Assembly: GCF_006716235.1 (NCBI RefSeq)
Contig: NZ_VFOR01000002.1
Span: 930,001 to 994,000, forward strand
Reading direction: 5' to 3'
DNA from: Propioniferax innocua
Lineage (GTDB): Bacteria > Actinomycetota > Actinomycetes > Propionibacteriales > Propionibacteriaceae
Length of the DNA stretch: 64,000 nt
Shown here: one piece after another, positions 43,420 through 54,885 of the stretch
Layout of the letters: each line of letters opens with the position of its first letter
How positions within the stretch are numbered: the stretch's first letter is position 1
Position numbers and translations under genes: made by a program
Notes under the pieces: generated by a model
The model's database searches: none
What the model was told of the DNA's origin: nothing
Seen by the model: only the letters and a program-made list of their open reading frames with translations

Positions 43420-43449
43420 CATCCACAGGTGTGGACAACCCTGTGGATT
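43420..43449. promoter_or_regulatory. Cluster of DnaA-box-like sequences
   Basis: TGTGGACAA at 43430-43438 (TTGTCCACA on the minus strand) is a consensus actinobacterial DnaA box. It is flanked by ATCCACAGG and CTGTGGAT, giving three 9-mers within 30 bp between csoR and tRNA-Ile. It may be a DnaA-titration or residual origin-proximal site. Confidence 0.5.
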
Positions 43450-43500
43450 CTTGATGATCTGACGACCGCCGGAACGAAGCAGGGTCTGCCCGGAAACACG

Positions 43501-43530
43501 AAACGCCGCAGCCCATGGGCTGCGGCGTTT
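43501..43530 (-). terminator. Terminator of tRNA-Ile
   Basis: AAACGCCGCAGCC pairs with GGCTGCGGCGTTT around CATG. The stem begins 7 bp beyond the tRNA 3' end on the minus strand and ends in T residues. Confidence 0.8.
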
Positions 43531-43536
43531 CATCAG

Positions 43537-43610
43537 TGCGCCTACCTGGACTTGAACCAGGGACCTCAGTCTTATCAGGACTGCGCTCTAACCGTCTGAG
43601 CTATAGGCGC
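43537..43610 (-). tRNA. tRNA-Ile (anticodon GAT)
   Basis: Read on the minus strand this 74-nt gene folds as a cloverleaf: acceptor GCGCCTA/TAGGCGC with discriminator A, anticodon stem CAGTC/GACTG around CTGATAA (anticodon GAT), and T arm with GGTTCAAGTCC. CCA is not encoded. It follows the DUF3566 gene, as ileT does after gyrA in mycobacteria. Confidence 0.95.
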
Positions 43611-43667
43611 ATGGCGTGAACCGAAGACTTAGATTACGACACATCACCAGTTCACGCAAAATCGAGG

Positions 43668-44963
43668 TCAGTCCTCCGCGAGAGTCACCTCGAGGCCACC
43701 GATGAGCGAGGACGCGAGGTTGTACAGAAACGCGCCGAGGGTGGCGAGAGCGGTGATGATCGCGATGTTGATCGCGGCCAACACCACAGACCCACCCAGA
43801 ACCCGCTGGAATCCGATGTATCGCTTGATGTCGAATTTCTCGGTGTCACCGGGAGTCTCGAGGAAGGGTGCCACGATCGTGTTGATGTGGTTGAACAGGC
43901 CCGAAGCCTCGAGGACGCCGTAGACCACCAGCGTCGCCACGATCAGGATGACCGCCCCGGCGATGGAGAACAGGAACGATGTCTTCATGACCGACCAGGG
44001 GTCGATCTGCGACAGCCGCAGCCGTGCCTTGCGCGTGCGTCGGGTGCGTCCGACCTGGCGAGCCTTGTCAGCGTCGTCCTTGGAGCCGTCCGCAGCAGCG
44101 CGCCCGGTCGCCACACCTGCGGCGGCAGCGAGGCCGGCCTTGGCAGCTGCTCCCCGTCCTTCCTGTGGCTTGCCGCCCTGTGAGGCATTCTGCTGTGCAG
44201 CAGCCTCCTTGGCGGGCTGCTGAGTCTGCTGGCCACCCTTGGACGGCGCCGGAACCCCCTGAGCAGCCTCACCGGTGCGCACCTGACCGGCCTGACCCTG
44301 CTGACCGGCCTGAGCCTGCTGACCGGAGTGGGTCTGCTGCCTGCCCGAACCACCTGCAGCAGCCGCGCCCGCAGCACCAGCCCCGGCCGCGCCCGCAGCA
44401 CCAGCGGTCGCGGCCTTACCGCCCTGACCACCGGACTGCTGGGGCCCCTGCTTGGTGGCGTCGCCGGGCTTGGTGGCGTCACCGGGCTTGCCACCCGGAC
44501 CGCCGGGGTTCGCCTGTCCACCAGCGTTCGCCTGAGCGCCCTGCTTCTGAGCGTCCTTCTTCTGGGCGCCGGACTCCTGAGCTCCCGCCTTCTGACCACC
44601 GGCCGAAGTATCACCCTGCACAGCACCCGGCTTCTGGGCTCCCGGTTTCTGTGCACCCGGTTTCTGGGACCCGGGCTTACCGCCCTGGCCACCAACCTGC
44701 GCAGCACCGGACTTGTCCTGTCCGCCCGGCGTCTGTGGGCCCGGGTTCTGCGGCTTCTGCCCGCCACCCTGTGGCGCTCCGGCTCCCTGTGTGGAGCCAG
44801 GCTTGTCCTTGTTCGATGAGCCCTTGCTCCCATCGTCCTTGCCGCCGCGCACACGGCCCATGACCCGGTCGGCGAGCGTGCTCTCGGAAGGATCACCCTT
44901 CTTGTCGAGCTTGCGGATCACCGTCTGCTCGGCGTCCGAAGCATCGTTGTTGGAGTCACTCAC
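43668..44963 (-). CDS. DUF3566 membrane protein with a long low-complexity N-terminal region
   Basis: The C-terminal 120 residues are the DUF3566 domain found after gyrA across actinobacteria, with two helices ([19 protein letters not shown] and [17 protein letters not shown]) around a soluble loop. The preceding 270 or so residues are unusual: almost entirely Gly, Gln, Ala, Lys and Pro, with repeats such as QKPGA. Mycobacterial homologues have a much shorter variable tail. I choose the GTG at 44963, which overlaps the gyrA stop by 8 bp and follows GGAGGAGGA, giving 431 residues. Function is unknown; the basic disordered tail could bind nucleic acid or polymer. Confidence 0.82.
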   Translation of the reverse strand: MSDSNNDASDAEQTVIRKLDKKGDPSESTLADRVMGRVRGGKDDGSKGSSNKDKPGSTQGAGAPQGGGQKPQNPGPQTPGGQDKSGAAQVGGQGGKPGSQKPGAQKPGAQKPGAVQGDTSAGGQKAGAQESGAQKKDAQKQGAQANAGGQANPGGPGGKPGDATKPGDATKQGPQQSGGQGGKAATAGAAGAAGAGAAGAAAAGGSGRQQTHSGQQAQAGQQGQAGQVRTGEAAQGVPAPSKGGQQTQQPAKEAAAQQNASQGGKPQEGRGAAAKAGLAAAAGVATGRAAADGSKDDADKARQVGRTRRTRKARLRLSQIDPWSVMKTSFLFSIAGAVILIVATLVVYGVLEASGLFNHINTIVAPFLETPGDTEKFDIKRYIGFQRVLGGSVVLAAINIAIITALATLGAFLYNLASSLIGGLEVTLAED

Positions 44964-47577
44964 GCTCGTCCTCCTCCGCATTAGCGGTGTCGTTGACAGG
45001 TTGCGGCTCGGCACCCGTGTTTTCTGCCGAACCATCATTCACCATGGAATCAACTTCCGTCGATTCATCCTCGTCCACGAGACTTGCTTCAGGGTTCAAC
45101 GCGATCAGCGAGACCGCATCATCCTCGTTGACGCCGACGAATCGCACGCCCATGGTGTCACGACCATGCACATCCACCTCATCGACACCACTGCGAGTGA
45201 TCTGACCGCTGTGCTTGATCGCGATGATCTCATCCGATTCACGGCAGATCAGCCCGCCCACGAGCTCGCCGCGTTTGGCGTTGAGCTTCATGGCCTTGAT
45301 GCCCAGGCCACCGCGTCCCTGCACCCGGTAATCCGACACCGGGGTGCGTTTGCCATACCCCTCGTCGGTCACCGTGAACACATACCATGCGTCCTCGGGA
45401 AGATCATTGTCGATCATCGCCATCGACAGCAGCTCATCGTCACCACGGAACTTCATGCCGGTCACACCCGAGGTGGCACGCCCCATGGGACGCAGCTGCT
45501 CATCACTGGCATTGAACCGGATCGCCTGCCCATGCTTGCTGATCAACAGCACGTCATCCTCCGGACCGGCCAGACCGGCACCGATGAGCTCATCGTCCTC
45601 GGTTCGGAACGTCAGGGCGATGACGCCTGCCTGACGCGGGGTGTCGTAAGCGCTGAGCTCGGTCTTCTTGACCATGCCCTTCTTCGTGGCCAGCAGAAGA
45701 TACGGCTCGTCCTCGTAGGAACCGATGGCCAGAACCTGCGCGATCTGCTCATCGGGAAGGAAGGACAGCAGTCCCGCGACGTGCGAGCCACGCGCATCAC
45801 GGCCGGCTTCGGGAAGCTGCCACACCTTGGTTCGGTAGACCCGACCCATGTTCGTGAAGAACAGCACCCACTGATGGTTCGATGTGGCGAACAGGTGCGC
45901 CACCTCATCATCGGCCCGCAGCGCAGCACCGCGCACACCCTTGCCGCCACGCTTCTGGACGCGGTACTGGTCCATGCGCGTGCGCTTGGCATAGCCGCCC
46001 TGGGTGATGGTCACCACCATCTCCTCGTTGGGGATGAAGTCCTCCTCGGACATGTCCCCGTCCGCGGCCACGATGCGCGTGCGTCGATCATCGCCGTACT
46101 TCTCGACGATCTCCGCCAGCTCGGTGGAGATGATCTCACGCTGACGCTCATCGCTGGCGAGGATGTCCTTGAGGTCTGCGATGCGACGCTCGAGCTCGGC
46201 CAGCGTGTCCACGATCTTCTGACGCTCGAGCGCCGCCAGACGCCGGAGCTGCATGTCCAGGATCGCGGTGGCCTGCACATCATCGATGTCCAGGAGCTCC
46301 TTGAGGCCATCACGTGCGGCCTCGGTGGTCGGCGAGCGTCGGATCAAAGCGATGACCTCGTCCAGCGCGTCGAGTGCCTTGACCAGACCCCGGTAGATGT
46401 GGGCCTGTTCCTCGGCCTTGCGCAGGCGGAAGGCCGTGCGTCGTTGGATGACCTCGATCTGGTGCTTGACCCAGTTGGAGATGAACTGGTCAAGACGCAG
46501 CGTCCGCGGCACATCGTCCACCAGTGCAAGCATGTTGCAGCCGAACGTGTCCTGCAGCGGCGTGTGCTTGTACAGGTTGTTCATCACCACACGCGGGCGG
46601 GCGTCACGCTTGAGGACGATCACCAGACGCTGACCGGTACGGCCCGAGGACTCGTCACGGATGTCGGCAATCCCCTGGATACGTCCGGTATTGACCAGAT
46701 CGGCGATCTTGATCGCAAGGTTGTCCGGATTGCACATGTACGGAAGCTCGGTGACCACCAGCATCTGGCGGCCCTTGGCGTCCTCCTCCATGTCGATGAC
46801 CGCGCGCATCGTGACCGAGCCACGACCGGTGCGGTAGGCCTCCTCGATACCTGACCGCCCCACGATGAGAGCGCCACTGGGGAAGTCTGGGCCCTTGACC
46901 CGAGCCATCGCCGCCTCGAGAAGCTCCTCGTCGGTGGCGTCAGGATTCTCCAGCGACCACTGGACGGCGTCGGCCACCTCTCGCATGTTGTGCGGCGGGA
47001 TATTGGTGGCCATACCCACCGCGATACCGGTGGAACCGTTGACCAGGAGATTCGGGAAACGTGCCGGAAGCACAACCGGTTCGGTGTCACGGTTGTCGTA
47101 GTTGGGCTTGAAATCGACGGTGTCCTCGTCGATGTCTCGCACCATCTCCATCGCGAGATTCGCCATGCGGCACTCGGTGTACCGCATCGCTGCGGCCTTG
47201 TCATTGCCCGGAGAACCGAAGTTCCCCTGCCCTTGAACCAACCGGTGCCGCATCGCCCAAGGCTGGGCCAGGCGCACGAGAGTGTCATAGATCGCCGAGT
47301 CACCGTGAGGGTGGTACAGACCCATGACCTCACCGACCACGCGGGAGCACTTGTTCCAACCACGATCGGGGCGGTATCCACCGTCGTACATGGCGTAGAT
47401 GACGCGCCGATGCACCGGCTTAAGACCATCCCGCACGTCGGGCAGCGCGCGCCCGACGATGACGCTCATCGCATAGTCGAGGTACGAGCTCTGGATCTCC
47501 GCCTGCAGATCGATCTGCTGCGTCGTGCCCTTGGCCGGGGATTTGAGCTTCTCGCTCTCGGGAGGTTGCTCACTCAT
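44956..47577 (-). CDS. gyrA: DNA gyrase subunit A
   Basis: GyrA cuts and reseals DNA during supercoiling. The 873-residue protein has the catalytic Tyr133 in MRYTE, the quinolone region [12 protein letters not shown] with Ser94 and Asp98 (the residues usually found in susceptible enzymes), the NIPPHN segment and a C-terminal beta-pinwheel with the GyrA box QKRGGKG. The last 40 residues are acidic. It lies 54 bp after gyrB and overlaps the DUF3566 gene. Confidence 0.97.
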   Translation of the reverse strand: MSEQPPESEKLKSPAKGTTQQIDLQAEIQSSYLDYAMSVIVGRALPDVRDGLKPVHRRVIYAMYDGGYRPDRGWNKCSRVVGEVMGLYHPHGDSAIYDTLVRLAQPWAMRHRLVQGQGNFGSPGNDKAAAMRYTECRMANLAMEMVRDIDEDTVDFKPNYDNRDTEPVVLPARFPNLLVNGSTGIAVGMATNIPPHNMREVADAVQWSLENPDATDEELLEAAMARVKGPDFPSGALIVGRSGIEEAYRTGRGSVTMRAVIDMEEDAKGRQMLVVTELPYMCNPDNLAIKIADLVNTGRIQGIADIRDESSGRTGQRLVIVLKRDARPRVVMNNLYKHTPLQDTFGCNMLALVDDVPRTLRLDQFISNWVKHQIEVIQRRTAFRLRKAEEQAHIYRGLVKALDALDEVIALIRRSPTTEAARDGLKELLDIDDVQATAILDMQLRRLAALERQKIVDTLAELERRIADLKDILASDERQREIISTELAEIVEKYGDDRRTRIVAADGDMSEEDFIPNEEMVVTITQGGYAKRTRMDQYRVQKRGGKGVRGAALRADDEVAHLFATSNHQWVLFFTNMGRVYRTKVWQLPEAGRDARGSHVAGLLSFLPDEQIAQVLAIGSYEDEPYLLLATKKGMVKKTELSAYDTPRQAGVIALTFRTEDDELIGAGLAGPEDDVLLISKHGQAIRFNASDEQLRPMGRATSGVTGMKFRGDDELLSMAMIDNDLPEDAWYVFTVTDEGYGKRTPVSDYRVQGRGGLGIKAMKLNAKRGELVGGLICRESDEIIAIKHSGQITRSGVDEVDVHGRDTMGVRFVGVNEDDAVSLIALNPEASLVDEDESTEVDSMVNDGSAENTGAEPQPVNDTANAEEDERE

Positions 47578-47631
47578 GCGTCATGGCTCCTTGCTACGGA
47601 TGATGGGCGGCGCGAAGGCGTCCGGCCCGGG

Positions 47632-49728
<2,097 letters not shown>

Positions 49729-49977
49729 TCGTCTCCCATCGAAGATCAACGTGTCGATCTTAGTCGACCAAGCCGCCCGATGCCGCTCACACGCCCGCGA
49801 GCCCGTCAGCAGTGGTGTCCCACCCGAAACGCCCTCGGCCCCGTCACAGCGTCTCTCGCGGCCGGGTTGATCACCACTCCATAACAGACTCCGACAGCAC
49901 TCCCCCACGGTGATGACAAAAATCGGAGGCTCTGGTGATATTGGCTAGACATTTTTGCAACGACGCTCGGAGGACCC

Positions 49978-51675
49978 ATGAACTCGGTGATGTTGACCCT
50001 CATCGGCATCGCGATGGTCGCGCTCGGATACCTGCTGTATTCGCACTACATCGCGAACCGGGTCTTCCGACTGGACCCGGACTTCGAAACCCCCGCACAC
50101 GAATTCGAGGACGGCGTCGACTACGTACCGACCAACAAGTACGTGCTGTGGGGGCACCATTTCACCTCCGTGGCCGGTGCCGCACCCATCGTCGGCCCCG
50201 CGATCGCGGTGATCTGGGGCTGGCTCCCGGCCTTCCTGTGGGTCACGCTCGGCACCATCTTCTTCGCCGGCGCACACGACGTCGGTGCGCTCTGGGCCTC
50301 GGCCCGTAACAAGGGCCAGTCCATCGGCACCCTGTCGGGCCGCTACATCGGCGGACGCGGACGTAACCTGTTCCTCGTCGTCATCTTCCTGCTGCTGCTC
50401 ATGGTGAACTCGGCGTTCGCCGTGGTCATCTCAGGCCTGCTTGTGAGCACACCCACCGCCGTGATCCCCACGTGGGGCGCAATCGTGGTGGCTCTGTGCA
50501 TCGGGCAGGCGATCTACCGCCTCAAGTGGAATCTGCCAGTGGTGTCACTGGTGGGTGTCATCGCGCTGTACGCTCTGATGATCTTGGGCGACCGGTTCCC
50601 CATCGTTCTGCCCGATACGATCCTCGGCCTGACGGCGAATGCCTTCTGGATCGTGGTCCTGTTCATCTACGCGGGCATCGCGTCCCTGCTCCCGGTGTGG
50701 ATGCTCCTGCAGCCCCGCGATTACATCAACGGCCTGCAGCTGTTCATCGGTCTGGGCATCCTCTACGTCAGCATCTTGGTTTCACGGCCCGAGATCGTGG
50801 CTCCGGCGGTGAACTCCAACCTTCCCGAGGGCACTCCGGGAATCGCTCCGCTGCTGTTCGTGACGATCGCCTGTGGTGCTGTCTCCGGCTTCCACGGGGT
50901 CGTCGCCTCGGGCACGTCCTCCAAGCAGATCGACAAGGAGACCGACGAACGATTCGTCGGCTACTTCGGCGCCGTGGGCGAAGGGCTCCTCGCACTGGGC
51001 ACCATCATCGCCACCACCTCGGGCTTCGCCGCCCTGGCCGACTGGGAAGAGGTCTACAAGGAGTTCGGTGAAGGTGGCGTCACCGCGTTCGTCGAGGCCG
51101 GTGGGCAGATCCTCAACGCAGGACTGGCCATTCCCACCAGTCTGTCCTCCACGATCCTGGCCACCATGGCCGTCCTCTTCGCCGCCACCACCATGGACAC
51201 CGGCGTCCGCCTGCAGCGCTACGTCGTCAGTGAGATCGGTGAACTGTTCGGCCGCAAACCGAACGCCGCGGTCTCGACGCTCATCGTCATCGTCGTCACG
51301 CTCGCCCTGTCGTTCAGCACCGGAGCCGATGGCGAAGGCGGCATGGTGATCTGGCCACTGTTCGGTACCACCAACCAGCTCATGGCCGCGCTCACGCTCA
51401 GCATCCTCGCGGTCATGTTGACCCGCAAACGTCGCCCGATCACCGCGATCGTCCTCCCGCTGTTGTTCATCCTCGTGATGACGCTGCTGGCGCTGGTCAC
51501 CCAACTCGGCCAGTACTGGTCCCAGCAGGAGTGGCTGCTGCTGGCCCTCGACGCGATCATCCTCGTGTGCGCGGTGTGGGTGGTGCTGGAATCGGCACTG
51601 GCACTGGCCCGGGCACGCAATGAGCCCGAGGACGACGAGACACCAGCCGAATCGACCATGAAATCCACAAAGTGA
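49978..51675 (+). CDS. cstA: CstA-family carbon-starvation/pyruvate transporter
   Basis: The 565-residue protein has about 16 hydrophobic segments and the family signatures YVLWGHHFTSVAGAAPIVGPAIAVIWGW, GAHDVGALWASARNKGQSIG, FHGVVASGTSSKQ and LFGTTNQLMAALTL. CstA/BtsT proteins take up pyruvate or peptides in starved cells. It is shorter than the 700-residue E. coli type, as in Gram-positive CstA. Start ATG follows GGAGG. Two bases separate its stop from the cory-CC-star gene, so they form one operon with the ArsA ATPase gene. Confidence 0.92.
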   Translation: MNSVMLTLIGIAMVALGYLLYSHYIANRVFRLDPDFETPAHEFEDGVDYVPTNKYVLWGHHFTSVAGAAPIVGPAIAVIWGWLPAFLWVTLGTIFFAGAHDVGALWASARNKGQSIGTLSGRYIGGRGRNLFLVVIFLLLLMVNSAFAVVISGLLVSTPTAVIPTWGAIVVALCIGQAIYRLKWNLPVVSLVGVIALYALMILGDRFPIVLPDTILGLTANAFWIVVLFIYAGIASLLPVWMLLQPRDYINGLQLFIGLGILYVSILVSRPEIVAPAVNSNLPEGTPGIAPLLFVTIACGAVSGFHGVVASGTSSKQIDKETDERFVGYFGAVGEGLLALGTIIATTSGFAALADWEEVYKEFGEGGVTAFVEAGGQILNAGLAIPTSLSSTILATMAVLFAATTMDTGVRLQRYVVSEIGELFGRKPNAAVSTLIVIVVTLALSFSTGADGEGGMVIWPLFGTTNQLMAALTLSILAVMLTRKRRPITAIVLPLLFILVMTLLALVTQLGQYWSQQEWLLLALDAIILVCAVWVVLESALALARARNEPEDDETPAESTMKSTK

Positions 51676-51676
51676 C

Positions 51677-51940
51677 ATGAACGTACGCGAACGCCTTCGC
51701 GTCTTCGCCCGCGGGCTGTCGCAGTTCTATTCCGGGAACTACCGTGCGACGTTCGCCCGTGCCCGCCGCGACGAGGATGATCTGTTCAGCATGATGGTGT
51801 TCGCCGAGGCCCTCGGCGTCCCCAACCCGGCGTCCTACCACACTCTCGAACTGACCCCGGTGATGTTCGAACGCTTCCACGAATGGCATCGCCGCATGGG
51901 CATGGAACGATCCCCCCTCGACACCCTCGCGTGCTGTTGA
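51677..51940 (+). CDS. Cory-CC-star protein
   Basis: This 87-residue protein ends in Cys-Cys immediately before the stop, the defining feature of the cory-CC-star family described from coryneform genomes. The body is helical and charged with no membrane segment (RLRVFARGLSQFYSGNYRATFARARRDEDDLFSMM). It sits between cstA and an ArsA-type ATPase gene, the arrangement I recall for the family. A C-terminal di-cysteine beside a Get3/ArsA-like ATPase suggests metal binding or handover, or that the tail is recognised by the ATPase; neither is established. Confidence 0.85.
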   Translation: MNVRERLRVFARGLSQFYSGNYRATFARARRDEDDLFSMMVFAEALGVPNPASYHTLELTPVMFERFHEWHRRMGMERSPLDTLACC

Positions 51941-51966
51941 TGCCACATGTGTACAGGTGAGTTCAC

Positions 51967-52932
51967 ATGAGCACTGCTCCATGGCATGACCGCCGAATCC
52001 TGTTCTTCGGAGGCAAGGGGGGCGTTGGGAAGACCACTCTGGCGTCGGCCATGGCCATGGCGAAAGCCCGTCAGGGTGAGCGTGTGCTGGTGGTCTCCAC
52101 CGACCCGGCCCACAACCTGGGACATCTGTGGGACGAGACGGTCGGAGCGGGACAGGTGCCGCTGACGAACGGCGTCTGGGGAACCGAACTCGATCCCACA
52201 CAGATCGCCCGCGAACATGTGCGGGCGGTGTCACGGACCGTGCGCGGGCTCATGCCCGAACACCTCCACAAACGCGTCGACGACTACTTCGCACTCACCC
52301 TCGAAGCCCCCGGAACACATGAATCGGCGCTCGTGGACGCCATGGGCCGACTCGTGCTGGAGGGCTTCGAGGAGTACGACACGCTCGTGTTCGACACCGC
52401 GCCCACCGGCCACACCACGCGTCTGCTGGAGATGCCGCGGCTGATGCAGATGTGGACCGACGGGCTTCTCGCCAGCCGTGACCGCGCCGACCGGTTCAGC
52501 GACGCCATCCGTGGCCTCGACGGGGACCGCCGTGCTCCCGATGCCGTCGATGTCCGCAACAGTCGGATTCGTCATCTGCTCGAGGAACGGCGCACCCGAT
52601 TCATCCAGGTGCAGGAGATCCTCGGTGATCCGGTGCTGACCGGGTTCATGGTGGTGACCCTGCCCGAACGACTCCCGACCCTCGAATCACTCGCGCTGCA
52701 CGAACAACTGTGCGCACTGGGCATGGGCGTCCCCGCGGTTCTGATCAACCGCTGTTCCGCCCCCGACGCGCCCCAATGGCGAATCGACGAGGAGGCGCGG
52801 AACATCGAAGAGATCACCGCCCGGGTCGACGCTCCGGTGCTCCAGATCCCTGTGTTGGAACGCCCCATGACCGGCCTCGACGCGGTCACGGCCATGGCCG
52901 ACGCGTTGCAGACCGCCATGGGTGGACGCTGA
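51967..52932 (+). CDS. ArsA/Get3-family ATPase
   Basis: The 321-residue ATPase has the deviant Walker A GGKGGVGKTTLA (Lys22), the A-loop signature STDPAHNLGHLWD and switch II DTAPTGHTTRLLEMP. It has one ATPase domain, as in Get3, rather than the two of plasmid ArsA. The CxxC zinc motif of eukaryotic Get3 is not evident, and no arsenic genes are near. It is the third gene of the cstA operon, 26 bp after cory-CC-star. Possible roles are membrane-protein targeting or metal handling for the small partner. Confidence 0.88.
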   Translation: MSTAPWHDRRILFFGGKGGVGKTTLASAMAMAKARQGERVLVVSTDPAHNLGHLWDETVGAGQVPLTNGVWGTELDPTQIAREHVRAVSRTVRGLMPEHLHKRVDDYFALTLEAPGTHESALVDAMGRLVLEGFEEYDTLVFDTAPTGHTTRLLEMPRLMQMWTDGLLASRDRADRFSDAIRGLDGDRRAPDAVDVRNSRIRHLLEERRTRFIQVQEILGDPVLTGFMVVTLPERLPTLESLALHEQLCALGMGVPAVLINRCSAPDAPQWRIDEEARNIEEITARVDAPVLQIPVLERPMTGLDAVTAMADALQTAMGGR

Positions 52933-52972
52933 ACCCGCCGGTGTCTGGCTGCTCCCAACCCAGGGAAAGGCT

Positions 52973-53227
52973 TCACTCGAACACGGGCGGTCGTTTCTCG
53001 ACGAACGCGCTCACCGCTGTCTCCACCTGGTCGGGTTCCGACACATCGGCGCCCACGGCGATGGCCCGCCCACCGGCAGCGCTGATCTCATCGGCCACGG
53101 CCTCGCAGGCCTCCTGTTTCAGATCGAGGACAGCAACCGCCATGCCGTCGGCAGCGAAGCGACGACTGACCTCCGCTCCGATCCCTCGTTCTGCTCCGGT
53201 GACGATTGCGACGCGCTGATCCACCAT
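52973..53227 (-). pseudogene. Chimeric remnant: SDR N terminus joined to a crotonase C-terminal tail
   Basis: The first 70 residues are a normal FabG-like start (VAIVTGAERGIGAEVSRRFAADG to VGADVSEPDQVETAV), but the SDR then stops where the NNAG strand should begin. The last residues, SAFVEKRPPVFE, read like the C terminus of an enoyl-CoA hydratase. An in-frame deletion between two neighbouring genes would produce this. The ORF keeps a good ribosome site (GGGGAG) but lacks the SDR active site and could not be an enzyme. Confidence 0.7.
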
Positions 53228-53241
53228 GTCGAGACTCCCCA

Positions 53242-53303
53242 TTCAACGTTGAACGTGTGGCGTGGGTCTCACGCTAGTTGAATCTGGCTTCGAGTTCAAC
53301 TAG
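53242..53303. promoter_or_regulatory. Operator cluster in the divergent remnant/MaoC promoter
   Basis: It contains a perfect palindrome TTCAACGTTGAA (53242-53253), a 9-bp inverted repeat CTAGTTGAA/TTCAACTAG (53274-53282 and 53295-53303), and within it TGAATC-TG-GCTTCG (53279-53292), the motif shared with two other promoters of this island. Confidence 0.65.
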
Positions 53304-53341
53304 CTTGCCAGTGCCCTCTCAAAGACGAACAGGAGCACCCG

Positions 53342-53812
53342 ATGAGCGAGACCACACCGCGCCGCGTCGCCTCGATCGAAGAACTCAAGAACCTCGTGGG
53401 TGTCACCCTCGGCCCCACACGGTGGCATCAGGTCGCCCAGGACGACATCAACGCATTCGCCGACATCACCCAGGATCACCAGTGGATCCACATCGACACA
53501 GAACGTGCCGCCGAGAGTCCGTTCGGCGGCACGATCGCGCACGGCCTCTACGGCCTGTCGCGCACCCCTGCCCTGATGGCCGAGCTCCTGCAGGCCGAAG
53601 GCTTCCGTCACGTACTCAACTACGGATACGACAAGGTCCGGTTCACCAGCCCCGTCCCGGTGGGCAGCCGGATCCGCATGTCGGCGGAGGTCATCAGGGC
53701 CGAGGAACGTTCCCCCGGAGAGCTTGATGTCGTGACGCGGTTGACCCTCGAGACCGAAGAGAGCGACAAACCCTCACTCGTCGCCGAATCGATCGGACGC
53801 TTCGTGAGCTGA
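53342..53812 (+). CDS. MaoC-family (R)-specific enoyl-CoA hydratase
   Basis: The 156-residue hot-dog protein carries the hydratase-2 motif with the catalytic Asp/His pair in FADITQDHQWIHID, followed by SPFGGTIAHGLYGLS and the substrate strand VRFTSPVPVGSRIRM. It would hydrate short or medium enoyl-CoA to the (R)-3-hydroxyacyl-CoA. It is divergent from the SDR/crotonase remnant and shares its operator region, so it may now supply the hydratase step in this island. A terminator follows. Confidence 0.87.
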   Translation: MSETTPRRVASIEELKNLVGVTLGPTRWHQVAQDDINAFADITQDHQWIHIDTERAAESPFGGTIAHGLYGLSRTPALMAELLQAEGFRHVLNYGYDKVRFTSPVPVGSRIRMSAEVIRAEERSPGELDVVTRLTLETEESDKPSLVAESIGRFVS

Positions 53813-53824
53813 GCGCACCATTTC

Positions 53825-53854
53825 GGGCCGGTGACCCTGCGGGGTCACCGGCCC
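53825..53854. terminator. Bidirectional terminator
   Basis: GGGCCGGTGACCC pairs with its complement around TGC between the convergent MaoC and quinone-oxidoreductase-like genes. Confidence 0.8.
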
Positions 53855-53862
53855 GATTCGGC

Positions 53863-54813
53863 TCATGGCTCCAGCACGACCTTGCCCGTGACCGTGCGCG
53901 TCTCCAGTGACTGGAGTGCGGCGGCCGCGTCCTCCAGAGGGTAAGTTCCCCCGACCATGGGCTTGAGTGCCCCTGACCGCAGGTGCGGTTCGATGGCGGC
54001 CCACTCCTTGGCCACATGGCCCTTGCGCTCCATCGCATAGGCCCCCCAACCGACACCGACGGTCGAGATGTTGTTGAGCAGCAACCGATTCACCTTGACC
54101 TCCGGGATCGATCCGGCAGTGAAACCGATGACGAGGAGCCGTCCGTGGGGGCGCAGCGTCCGCAGCGAATCGGTGAAACGGTCTCCGCCGACCGGATCGA
54201 CCACGATGTCGATGCTCCTGCCCACCGTGTCCTTGAATCCTTCGACACCCACGACCTCATCAGCACCGGCTTCACGCGCCACCGCCGCCTTCTCCTCGGT
54301 CGACACCACACCCACCACGCGTCCGGCGCCGAATGCCTTGGCGATCTGGATCGCCGCGGTACCGATCCCTCCGGCGGCCCCATGCACCAGGACGCTTTCC
54401 CCCTCCGCCAGATGGCCCCGCTCCACGAGAGCGAAGTACGCGGTGCAGTAGTTGAACAGGAACGAGGCCCCTTCGGCGAAGGACACCTCGTCCGGGAGCA
54501 CGAAGGTGAGGTCCGGACGGGCCTGCACCTTTTCGGCGAACCCACCCAGCAGGCAGAGCGACGCCACACGGTCACCGACCTTGAGCCCACAACCTTCGGG
54601 GGCGGACTCCACGACACCGGCGACCTCAGCCCCGGGAACGAAGGGAAGTTCGGGCTTGACCTGATAGAGACCACGGGTCTGCAGGAGCTCGGGAAAAGCG
54701 ACACCTGCAGCTTTGACCGCGATCGTCACCAGGCCGGGGTTGGCGGGCTCGGGAATGTCCTGCAGCTCGAGGGCCTCGGGCCCATCGAGCCGGGTGATCT
54801 GGATGGCACGCAT
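53863..54813 (-). CDS. Zinc-independent NADPH:quinone oxidoreductase-like MDR protein
   Basis: The 316-residue medium-chain reductase has the N-terminal catalytic fold (PFVPGAEVAGVVESA) without zinc-binding Cys/His, and the nucleotide motif VLVHGAAGGIGTAAIQIAKAFGA. It is of the QOR/enoyl-reductase type that reduces activated double bonds or quinones with NADPH. Start ATG follows AAGGAA. It lies downstream of a second MDR gene on the same strand, so the pair probably reads from the promoter near 55.93 kb. The substrate may be an enoyl-CoA-related intermediate of the surrounding pathway. Confidence 0.85.
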   Translation of the reverse strand: MRAIQITRLDGPEALELQDIPEPANPGLVTIAVKAAGVAFPELLQTRGLYQVKPELPFVPGAEVAGVVESAPEGCGLKVGDRVASLCLLGGFAEKVQARPDLTFVLPDEVSFAEGASFLFNYCTAYFALVERGHLAEGESVLVHGAAGGIGTAAIQIAKAFGAGRVVGVVSTEEKAAVAREAGADEVVGVEGFKDTVGRSIDIVVDPVGGDRFTDSLRTLRPHGRLLVIGFTAGSIPEVKVNRLLLNNISTVGVGWGAYAMERKGHVAKEWAAIEPHLRSGALKPMVGGTYPLEDAAAALQSLETRTVTGKVVLEP

Positions 54814-54834
54814 GTGAATTTCCTTGTCGTTATT

Positions 54835-54870
54835 GAATGCGTCGTCGTTGTCGGATGCGTCGTCGTTGTC
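54835..54870. repeat. Two tandem 18-bp copies between MDR genes
   Basis: G(A/G)ATGCGTCGTCGTTGTC occurs at 54835-54852 and 54853-54870, with a partial third copy after. It lies between the stop of one gene and the ribosome site of the next. Confidence 0.8.
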
Positions 54871-54885
54871 GAATGCGATGTGGGC

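Noticed and set aside
44024-44863. ORFs inside the low-complexity part of the DUF3566 gene
   Set aside because: All frames are open because of the repetitive G/C-rich sequence; only the minus frame connects to a conserved domain.
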